From the NCBI RefSeq assembly GCF_021134715.1, contig NC_060021.1, forward strand, positions 1,178,001 to 1,242,000: a stretch of DNA of 64,000 nt. Direction: 5' to 3'. Origin of the DNA: Daphnia pulex (lineage: Eukaryota; Arthropoda; Branchiopoda; Diplostraca; Daphniidae). Made by a program: the position numbers and the translations under genes. Positions 56,201 through 64,000 of the stretch are shown here, one piece after another; position 1 is the stretch's first letter; every line of letters begins with the position of its first letter. The notes below the pieces were generated by a model that made no database searches, was not told where the DNA came from, and saw nothing but the letters and a program-made list of their open reading frames with translations.

Positions 56201-57398
56201 GGGAGTTTTTGGATCTGGCTTGAAATAATTAAGCTTGAAATGAGCTCGAATTTTTCCCCCTAAATATATTTCCTAACTGTTTCAGCTAATTCTAGTATGA
56301 AATTTACAGCTAGGGTTTCGCCTGGGTATATTATTTTTATAACCTGTTTGAGGTTCAACTTATCTTAGATTTTTATCATTTTTCTATAATATTTTAATTA
56401 GGCTAATAAATGACATATAATATACACTTCGAATAAATTATATGATTGGAGATTAGATGAAGATATTGTTTGAACTACGAAATAGTTAAAACACATACAA
56501 AAACAATTTTGCTAGTTTTCGTTTTTTTAAATATAATTTTGAATTAATTACGAAACTAAATAAAAACTAGGCAGAAATTTATAATTAATTTAATTTATAG
56601 AATCTGGATTTCAAAAATTTTAAAATGTCTTTTTTTAATTAAAAATGGTTAATTTTAGTTCTTCATTAGTTTTATTCACCACTCTATGTGAAGAATTATG
56701 AACACAATTATAATACGATCAAATATTTGTTAACAATATATATATCAGAAGATGCCAGATCCGGAGAACCAGCGACCATAAGTAAGTAAGTGCAGCTAAT
56801 ATGACTTGAGAAGTAATTAGATGGGTGACCCTGCATACAAAGGGATAACGCGCGTAAAGTATCTTTTTCCCCTAGCTCTACTTTAGCGTGAAAATTTCAA
56901 GCTACCCTCAATCTAAGATTCCCAGCTAGAAAAAAAAAGCTAAAACTACCCTAAAATTCCCAATATGAAATTTAAACATTTTGACTTGAAAATTTCTAGC
57001 TAAAACCACCTAACTTCGTAGCTTATTCTAGCACAGAATTAGCTAAAAGTTTCGTAATATATACACTATCGAAGTATCGAGTCATATTCGGACTAACCAC
57101 ACCCAGACACCACTAGTCCACTACTCCAGCCGATTTTATATAAATTACGAAAATGTCAAATATAAATAATTATGGACTCAAATAAAAGGCAACCATATTT
57201 CACTCATTTCTTATTTGATAAGATTTTAAGAATAGATAAAAATAAATAAATTTGAAAACCAAAATGTTAAATTACTAAATTCCTCTAAATGGAAAACTAT
57301 AAAATTTAACCCCTTTTTAACAGTGTTTTGTGAAACCAAAAAAACACAAACAGTATTTTATCAGCAATGAGATTCTTACCTTTCAAGACCGAAGCCAT
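53217..57398 (-). CDS. GT31 galactosyltransferase-like, medium stalk, catalytic motifs intact (gene 4)
   Basis: Coding exons 55411-53499 and 53418-53217 give 704 residues from MMLSKF. Structure is signal anchor, coiled-coil stalk of about 300 residues with divergent units, GT31 domain and HSAVDDFYRNKTQCV last exon. RNDIRETWL, VDDDIYVNV and FEDVFLAGMC are intact, so it is probably active. The array start exon is present at 57398-57380, but one base is missing before MMLSKF (22 instead of 23 nt after the acceptor). The upstream ATG therefore reads 14 codons into a TGA, and translation must begin at the second ATG. The first intron is 1.9 kb because it holds a 1.2-kb transposon (55875-57057). 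Expression may be reduced. Confidence 0.82.
55875..57057. mobile_element. Inverted-repeat element in gene 4 intron, with internal duplication and 5S-like segment
   Basis: TTACGAAACTTTTAGCT at the left is inverse to AGCTAAAAGTTTCGTAA at the right. Paralogue introns (for example at 4945) run through without it. Internally a segment of about 150 bp is repeated (about 56010-56145 and 56165-56310). A patch around 56750-56880 containing TTAGATGGGTGACC and ACCATAAGTAAGTAAG resembles the internal control region of 5S rRNA. No protein is encoded. Confidence 0.7.
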
Positions 57399-58010
57399 CA
57401 GAATACTGTTAACTAATAATAATGTGAGTTGTAGCCCAATTCAATTCGATTCATGTACAGATTGCGTCATTGCACAGGTGCTGTGGGGTGGAGTCAAAAG
57501 ATCAGGTGGTATCGGTTCTTTATCGACGTATTGCTCTGTAATTGACTCAACAAATTTAATACCATTTCTATTGGGAAAAGTAATTGGATATGTGTATCAG
57601 AGTACTAGAAATAGTTGCGTTGCAAATTTGCAAGCGTGCGATGATATCATGGTTTCCACAGAATATCCATGCGATCCTTTCCAGAAGTGGCAATTCCTCA
57701 AATAACAGCAGATCCCCTTCCTAAATATAATCTTGGTTTCTTTTTCATATCACGTCGTAATAACAACAAAATTTGGCATTTTACCTCTTCTAAATATATT
57801 ATTAGGCCTATATTGCGTTTTACAAAAATCAAAAATTAAAGTCACGTCAAAAAATTTGCTGTACGCGTTCTATTATTTACGTCTCGAATTTCTGGCATCA
57901 GAAATCATTATGCGTGATATTTTTGAAAAATAATTTATTGTTCGAATAATCAACCAAGTCATAGTCAACAGGGATTTAATAGCTTTTTAACTAATTATTT
58001 ATTTTCACCA
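57399..58010 (-). promoter_or_regulatory. Conserved 5' flank of gene 4
   Basis: Same block as upstream of the other array genes, ending near the GATATTTTTGAAAAATAATT word at about 57914-57933. A TAGGCCTA at about 57803 is a clean GGCCTA gain relative to 285-310 and 17425-17450. Confidence 0.45.
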
Positions 58011-58014
58011 GTTA

Positions 58015-58190
58015 TCCCATGATGGGATAACTGCACTTCCGTGCATGAAATAGGCCGATCCTGTTCGATTGATAGTTGGACCGGACGAACTGAACGAGAT
58101 TGTGCACGTTGACGTAGACGTCGTCTTCCACTTTGAAAACGAGGTCGACCTTGGCGCAGTGTTGTCGCACCCAATTGAGCACGACCGAAT
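58015..58190 (-). pseudogene. GT31 domain scrap
   Basis: Encodes LNWVRQHCAKVDLVFKVEDD and VYVNVHNLVQFVRSNYQSN, then after a deletion LFHARKCSYPIM in a shifted frame. This is the metal-motif region of a GT31 gene (EDD instead of DDD). Nothing else of the gene remains around it. Confidence 0.85.
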
Positions 58191-58339
58191 GAAGATGAAT
58201 CCTATTTTTCTTTCCAATCGAAAGAAAGAAAAAATAACGAAACAAAAAAGCTGGGATTGAGTTATCGAATTTGTTACCTTTTTTCCGCTTTTTTCTTTTT
58301 GCGTCTATCAAATTATTTTCATTTAAATGTTATTGGGTT

Positions 58340-58752
58340 GTTACGACGTGTGTACCCCTGTACCCCCTCTTTTCTTAACTCTACGCTTTAACATCACTAA
58401 CTATTTTACCGCGATGCGGCAGACGGTTAAGCAACCCTTTTACTTGACGCTAAATGAATAAAGAATAAGGTTGATAGACAAATTCTATCAATCGCCACTA
58501 TTTTGTCACATCACCGTTTAATTCTAGAACTCTAGCTAATCTAGCGTTCGTAAATTTCATTTAGCGTCTCGTATACGGGTTGCTTAACCGTCTGTTAGAA
58601 AAGAGAGGGTAGAGAGGTTTGGGTCAACAAGGAAAAATGCGCACAAATAACAACCCCTTTCTCTTGTGATAGGCTCACACTACCCGCCAATACAGAGTAA
58701 AAAGGCGTATATTTGAGCACAAGGTATACAAACTTTCAGCCACGACTGTATA
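58340..58752. mobile_element. Truncated MITE related to 27033-27570
   Basis: Its right end (AAAAGGCGTATATTTGAGC ... CTTTCAGCCACGACTG then TA) matches the terminal repeat of the element at 27033. An inner inverted pair around GACGGTTAAGCAACCC and its complement is retained. The left terminal repeat is missing. Confidence 0.65.
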
Positions 58753-59220
58753 ATAGCTCATCAGGCTTGCTCAGGTTATTTTGCAGCGCATCGTTGGATT
58801 ACGAAATCTGTACTCAGAGCAGGGGTATGGAGAGAGTCTCTCCATACCCTGGCATGTCATCTTCGTTTACTGATTTCTTGGTTGACGCGATGTCAGCCAC
58901 TCACATGAACAGTTCGCCGACGACTTTTACCACAACAGGACACAGCAATGTGTAATATAGTCGCCGGATCCAATGGAACCAATACAGTCCAACACGACAG
59001 TCGACCACACCGAACTCGACCAATTGCATTTTGTTTAAAATTTTAATTCTGAAGGCCTACAGTACTATGCTAATCCTTTCTGTGAGATTTTATTTAGTCA
59101 ACATCTTATATTCTTATTTACCACAAATAATTTGTCAATCGATCCGATGTAATTACATTATAAAGAAATCGGACTCGGTACGCTGCGGTTTATTTATGGA
59201 CCAAGAGAAGGAGGAGGCGA
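58753..59220. repeat. Second copy of the 38350-38828 region
   Basis: Matches 38355-38828 (for example GAGTCTCTCCATACC and ACATGAACAGTTCGC) in the same orientation, with small deletions. It includes the possible GT31 last-exon relict. It leads directly into the GT32-like pseudogene. Confidence 0.75.
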
Positions 59221-59873
59221 TTACATGTCGAGGAGCTGGCGGACCATGTCTCCGAATGGATACTCGTAAGTGCGGATATTGTTCTCGTCAAAGACGGACG
59301 TCTTGTTGAATTTTGGGTCCACTGCAAAAGTTCATTAATTTTTAACGAAATTTTCACTACCAGACAAAATTGGTTTTTGAATTGAGTAGCTACGTCATCA
59401 CAAGTAACTCACGGTAGCTGCGGTGACTCATGAGCAAGTGGATGACATCCAAACGACGCCAGTCAGATTTTTTATTCGTATAAATGCTCATCGAAACGCC
59501 CGTGTCGGCTCCGAAATTGCCTTTCACCCGATGAATCAAATGAGGTTTCGGCAATAGGATTTCAGTCGTTGGCCGTTCTCCGGCATTGTAATACCTACAA
59601 CAGCAGCAACAGCATCATTTCCGTCGTAGGTCACGTTCTTGATGTTGGTGTGGTAATAAAAATGGTCCGGCCTGTGGTGGCGCATCGCCGCTTTTAAAAC
59701 GACGTAATCGACGAAATTGAGTTCAAATTTTTCGTAGCGGACAAAGTGGATGATGTTGGGGACGATGTAGCCATCGGCTCCCGTCTTGTTACTAAATTCA
59801 TCAGTAAACTCGTCAATTTGGTCTAGACCTTTGTTGTCAGAAGAAATTTCATTCGACTGCGGCTGGAAAAATC
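59221..59873 (-). pseudogene. GT32-like pseudogene, DXD region deleted
   Basis: Copy of 38829-39874. Exon 2 is intact to HTNIKNVTYDG, then jumps straight into the tail of the next intron (AATGATGCTGTTGCTGC), deleting about 370 bp with the DND motif and the donor site. Exons 3 and 4 follow essentially unchanged to the stop. The anchor exon is not found upstream. It cannot be an active enzyme. Confidence 0.88.
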
Positions 59874-61168
59874 TGCGGAATAAGATGAGAATTGCAACTG
59901 CTTTAGCTGTTGCGATTGGAATTTCAAAATGATAGAACTGAAAAGTAACAGACGCGTTATGGCGACTTGGGATTTTCCCACTCAAAAAGTATCGTCGGTT
60001 TTTTGGCTAACACGAAAAAATTTGTTATGGGGTTGACGTGGCACAAACACGGAGGCGTCGTCATTTATAAGCCCATGCCCACGATATGTCTAGGGGGTAT
60101 GATTGAGGGTGGAGCTTTCGTCGGTAAATTACATGAAAGCCAATAAAAGCAGTCCAATCTATGTATTCACTGGGAAATAACGAAATTATGTATCTGGGGG
60201 CATAGCTCAGCAACTGCGGAAGAAAACGCCTGCAGTTCAAACTGGGATACCCAGTAATAAAATTGACAAATAAAAATGAACTTCAAATAAATTATTAAAT
60301 CGATCCAAAGTTCCGAATCGACGTTGACTCTTTTTGATGAGAAAGAACTACAAATCTTCCTAAATCAAACTGATTACTCGAATCCTTATCAGAGATGTCA
60401 TGTGGTGTTTAAAAAATACTTTCGCTCTGCGATGGCGGCGATGGGAAAATGGCAAGAATAAAGAAATAGTTCATCATGGAATAACATTAGATTGTTTGGG
60501 TTGTGTATCCGAATAATTAAATTCATAATCTGGGGCAATTTAAATATTAAAATTAAGTGATTTCAAAATTTAAAGTAGTAATAAAAAAAATTAGGCGCTG
60601 GCTGATGTCGCGCTGCTGTTGCCATTTTAATTACAAAGCAGACGATCACTCACGAGCTGTTGGTCAGAGACTGCAGTCAGCTGTTGGCTAACATGCACGT
60701 TTCTAACATTAAATCTAACAAAGTTATTTTGTATTCACTATTCAGCAACAGCAATTATGAACAAGGTATTTATGTTAACATAAATGTGAAAATCAAGAAT
60801 AGCACAAGTGGATTTAAAGTAATTCGTCAGCCATAGTTTTTTTTTAAATATTGCAGTGTAAAAGAAACAGTTGTTACGACCACGTGTCGAATACTATATC
60901 GGCAGCTGATAAGGGAACAATGGATGAAGATTTTGATCAATCCAGCCTGTCATCACTCTACGGAGGAATTGCAGCTGTTTTACCATTTGGCTTATCTTCG
61001 CACTTGTTCTCCCTTCTCCACCAGCTCTTTGTCTTCCCACTCCAAACTTCTGGCCGATAGGATGGCAGGAAAGGCAAGTAAGCTGCCCATTCTTGTCTGT
61101 TTTCAATAATAATGACACACCAAGAGTTTTTGGTCAGCCAAGGAGAAAGTATTGCGTAAAGAATGGGG
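59874..61168. other. Intergenic, with a tRNA-like patch
   Basis: 59930-60190 keeps weak similarity to 40060-40245. At about 60196-60262 GGGGGCATAGCTCAG and GCAGTTCAAACT resemble the 5' arm and B box of a tRNA, without a foldable body. The rest holds no gene I can support; the open frame at 60851-61060 has no recognisable features. Confidence 0.4.
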
Positions 61169-61965
61169 TCACCTTTTCAACCAAGGAGTGATGAGAGGGA
61201 TGTCATAAGTGCACTGAGGAAACTCCCGTTCATGTGCTGATTCTTCATTGCTGCTTTTTGTATTGGGATCAGGATGGGTCAGCCACTTAGTCAGTCCTCT
61301 TTCTTCGTCACTCTTTGTAGTATCTTTTAGGGAAATCTTTTCATTATAAAAGAACTTTTTTTTTAATTCATTTGTCGAGTTATTATACCTGGAATGGTGT
61401 TGTCTAAAAAGAAACCCAAAACACCTGCTGTGAACATGCTGGTGCTCATCAAAACGGTAACAATCTGATCAAAGATTTGTGACCCACTGTTGATGGCACC
61501 AGGATTGGCTTTCATCCATTGAGATAGAACCTGCGAATGATTAGAAATTAGACGTTGAAAGCGAGTCAGATTTTCATTTCCTAATTTTCACCAAAGAGAA
61601 AAAGATGGAGAAGCCGAGGACGGGCAAATTTCTTGACGAGTTGAGGTCGATAAATTGTAAATTGGCCAATCCAGTGGCTGCAATCATTCCAAACAGGACG
61701 CAGAAAATGCCACCAATAATTGGCTCTAATAAAAAGGGCGCCAAATTTCGACAAGACACCAAAGACCATCATCATTAATGCGGCCGCTTCAATCACTCTC
61801 CGACTTCCCACCTAACAAAAGAGAAATTTGGTTAATTTTAACTTTTTCTTTCATTGGATTTGATTTTTACTTTGGTAACGCCTATGGCTCCAATGTTTTC
61901 CGAGTAGCAGGTCGTTCCGTTTCCAAATCCCCACAGGCCGGCCAGAATGCAGCCGAGTCCGTCAT
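61169..61965 (-). pseudogene. SLC23 nucleobase/ascorbate transporter C-terminal fragment
   Basis: Exon pieces 61965-61871 (GLGCILAGLWGFGNGTT), 61811-61592 (VGSRRVIEAAALMM ... [19 protein letters not shown]), 61530-61389 (MKANPGAINSGSQIFDQ) and about 61321-61169 match the last third of SLC23-type transporters. This includes the conserved GxxGxGxGTT loop. Transmembrane helices 8 onward are covered. A frameshift near 61737 removes the residues between GALF and EPIIGG, and the left-out N-terminal two-thirds is preceded by a stop at about 61966. Normal members are Na-coupled ascorbate or nucleobase symporters. This copy is a remnant. Confidence 0.8.
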
Positions 61966-61982
61966 GTCATCCGACTGCTAAG

Positions 61983-62818
61983 TCGCTTTCTTCTATACAC
62001 TCGACCGGAATTCGGATATTTTGCTTTTGTGTGTTATTCTCGATTTTTTACGTAACGATTAGAAGAAGAAGAAGAAAATCCTTCCTGCTTTAAATGGTGA
62101 TTTTTTCAATCCGATCTAAATAAATTAAGACTAGGTTATTGCCGATTTAAAAAAAAAAAAAAAAAAAGAGCAAACCCGCCCCAGATACGGGGTCACTTGC
62201 TCACACTGCCGGGGTGTCTCGGCCCCTGTATTTCTTACGGAAAAACCGTTGACTGATAGTAGAAACTTAAAGTTTAAAAAAATAACCCAATAATGCAACC
62301 CACCAACGGAATATCAATTAAAAAGCTTAAATAAGTATGGTAGTTGACTAAAAACACGGAAAAAGTCGAACACAAATTATTTTACTGCTATCATATGCAA
62401 TTTTATGTAAGCCAAAAAGCCCCGACACTGTGTGGCCGATGCGCCCCCAACAAAGGGGTCTTATTGAATATCTCTTATTTAAACTATTGTAAATATAAAG
62501 CAAACTAAACAGGCTTAAAGAGGAGATAACGTAGAGTAGGCTTATTTTACATATTTTTTTATAATTTTAAAGTAATCGGGAAAGCCAACACTTGATTCGA
62601 AAGTCAAATTAGGACGACCCAATTTTAAGACGAAAAATTTATTTTACTTTTCATTCCTCAGCAACCGTTCGTCGTACTACCATGAAATTTGGTTTTAAGA
62701 TGCGCATTACTAACATCTACATCTCCTGAATTTTTGAATATTTTATTGCAATTCTAACCCATCAAGAAATCAATTGAGCCTACCGACCCGAACGCCAGAT
62801 CGCCCCACTCTCCCCTAC
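61983..62818. mobile_element. Likely non-autonomous relative of the pogo element
   Basis: The right end reads GATCGCCCCACTCTCCCCTAC, whose complement GTAGGGGAGAGTGGGGC resembles the terminal repeat of the 47387-52059 element. Around 62165-62225 and 62420-62460 there are GCCCC/GGGG-rich words such as CGCCCCAGATACGGGG. A clear left terminus is not found; a poly-A run is at 62149-62167. No gene is seen. Confidence 0.35.
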
Positions 62819-63628
62819 TTATTTATACTTTTTCTACGATTAATCCTTTTTTTCTATTTTAGATGTCGTCGTTTCAGGTTGACCTTCCGTTTGCTTGGAG
62901 GATTCGGCCATGTCTGCATCATCCAGCCTTCCTGGTTTTCCCCCTTATCCTCGAGTCCTCGTGTACGTTCATGTGAGTGTGAACGTAATCATGAAAGAAC
63001 CGTCAGAACCGTTAGTCGAGTCTTCAGTCTCATTTTTGTTCGCACCAGCAAAGGTTAGAAATCAAATCTGATGTTTTTGTTTTGAGGAATTTCGTGTACC
63101 GATCTTTGGTAGCCTATGGGGGGGCTGAGAAAGCGACCGTTTGTGCTAGACCCAATTAATTAGGATCCACATTTCAGAAATTTTTCACACTTAAAATCAT
63201 AGTTAAACTAATAAATAGTACGATCCAGCAAGCTTGCTTTTTGAGCAGAAATTTTCCCCACAAATCATCCACGCATGAAGCCAGATTGATAAGCAAGGTT
63301 CAACTAGGTTTTGATTGGCAAATACAGCTGTTTATATCACAAACAAGAAATTTTATTGTGGAAACTGTTTCACAAATTTCATAATTTAAATCGATTTAAA
63401 TGATGAGTGGCAAATGGAATTATAAATGGCGAAAATGTCATGTCAATCGCAAAATTTATTTTTCTTGTAGCTTGAATGCTATCTTATTTTCTTGTCGAAA
63501 TTGGGGGAATGTTTGGTTTCCAAAGAAAAGGGTCCAAGGAGCCTAATCAAATCTTGTCCCGTCCATGCACCTGAAATTAATTTAATATTTATGGACCGCT
63601 CCATCGCCTATCCATTCATATCCAGCAG
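62819..63628. other. Intergenic
   Basis: No supported gene. A plus-strand ATG at 62909 with a downstream GTGAGT could be a first exon, but evidence is too thin to call. Confidence 0.4.
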
Positions 63629-64000
63629 CTATATCCAATTCGGATCAAACGATAGGCACGTCTGATTTCCCCAAAAGGATTCCATTTGGGGATACGTTTG
63701 AACCTGGTCGTCGTCGCTTTCGTGCAACATTTGGCACAAGTCGCAAAAGGCGTGTCGACTCCTGTCGTCGACACTGTATTCGACCCGATAGTGATCCTTC
63801 CACCAAAAGTACTCGTTGTAAAGGGCGTCGTCGGCGTCGAGTTGTTTCAAGTAAGCGGCCAACTCTTTGGGTTTGAAGTGGCGGGCGTCGATGTAGGAAT
63901 GCGGCGGCGCGTGTCGGCTGTAGTCGGCCCCGCCGTAGACGATGGGCACGATGTCGTGACCCATTATTTTGAAAAACTTTTCCGTCACATAGTCTGGGCA
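63629..64000 (-). CDS. Alpha-1,3-fucosyltransferase C-terminal part (GT10), runs off window
   Basis: The last about 123 codons of a gene whose 5' part lies right of the window. The segment DYVTEKFFKIMGHDIVPIVY is the conserved GT10 donor-binding region (VTEK motif), followed by GADYSRHAPPHSYIDA and AAYLKQLDADDALYNEYFWW, both typical of alpha-1,3-fucosyltransferases. Then comes a Cys-X2-Cys near the C terminus (FCDLC). Known members move fucose from GDP-fucose to GlcNAc of N-glycans or Lewis-type structures in the Golgi. Frame is intact to the stop at 63629. Subtype cannot be decided from this part. Confidence 0.9.
   Translation of the reverse strand, partial: CPDYVTEKFFKIMGHDIVPIVYGGADYSRHAPPHSYIDARHFKPKELAAYLKQLDADDALYNEYFWWKDHYRVEYSVDDRSRHAFCDLCQMLHESDDDQVQTYPQMESFWGNQTCLSFDPNWI

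Noticed and set aside
62774-63058. Plus-strand open frame with basic and hydrophobic runs
   Set aside because: Starts in transposon-like terminal sequence, composition is low complexity, no recognisable motif.

Overview
This is an arthropod nuclear genome window, most probably the water flea Daphnia. The evidence is short GT-AG introns (about 60-90 bp), genes split by many transposons, a fucosyltransferase and galactosyltransferase repertoire typical of crustaceans, and a 2OG-oxygenase-like gene of a kind I associate with Daphnia. The species call is inference. Nearly all recognisable genes lie on the minus strand and encode Golgi-type glycosyltransferases.

Layout. A dispersed array of GT31 (beta-1,3-galactosyltransferase-fold) genes runs leftward. 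Gene 1 is at 1098-5269, gene 2 at 18227-23967, gene 3 at 42061-44130, gene 5 (broken) at 45286-47269 and gene 4 at 53217-57398, with a scrap at 58015-58190 and an orphan first exon at 16989-17010. Genes 1 and 2 lie in a segmental duplication (1-8712 and 17140-28069) that also carries a tRNA-Ala and a dead serine-protease fragment. Since duplicating, each copy has received its own solo LTR, and copy B a MITE. Other glycosyltransferases are an A4GALT-like gene (14765-16127) and its pseudogene (40904-41740), a second DXD-type GT32-like gene (38829-40040) and its deleted copy (59221-59873), and the C-terminal end of an alpha-1,3-fucosyltransferase (63629-64000). Between them are a truncated Ty3/gypsy element with an envelope remnant (10211-13980), a decayed HD-PTP-like phosphatase (28084-30595), a leucine-rich-repeat gene (31205-32368), a large 2OG-Fe(II)-oxygenase-like gene (32915-37053), a pogo/Tigger-type transposon (47387-52059) and an SLC23-like transporter fragment (61169-61965).

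The main biological point is the GT31 array. Each gene has a tiny first coding exon, a signal anchor, a coiled-coil stalk and a GT31 domain, with the last stretch on a separate 3' exon. The stalk is built from an 84-bp (28-residue, four-heptad) coding minisatellite inside a larger sequon-rich super-repeat, so predicted proteins range from about 600 to 1640 residues. The two longest-stalk copies have lost both the DXD metal motif and the downstream ED catalytic motif, while the short-stalk copies keep them. This suggests a split into active enzymes and long glycosylated pseudoenzymes. A second observation is the many TAGGCCTA octamers. Paralogue comparison shows several are exact GGCCTA gains at a TA, as expected of excision footprints from a transposon with GG...CC ends such as the one in this window.
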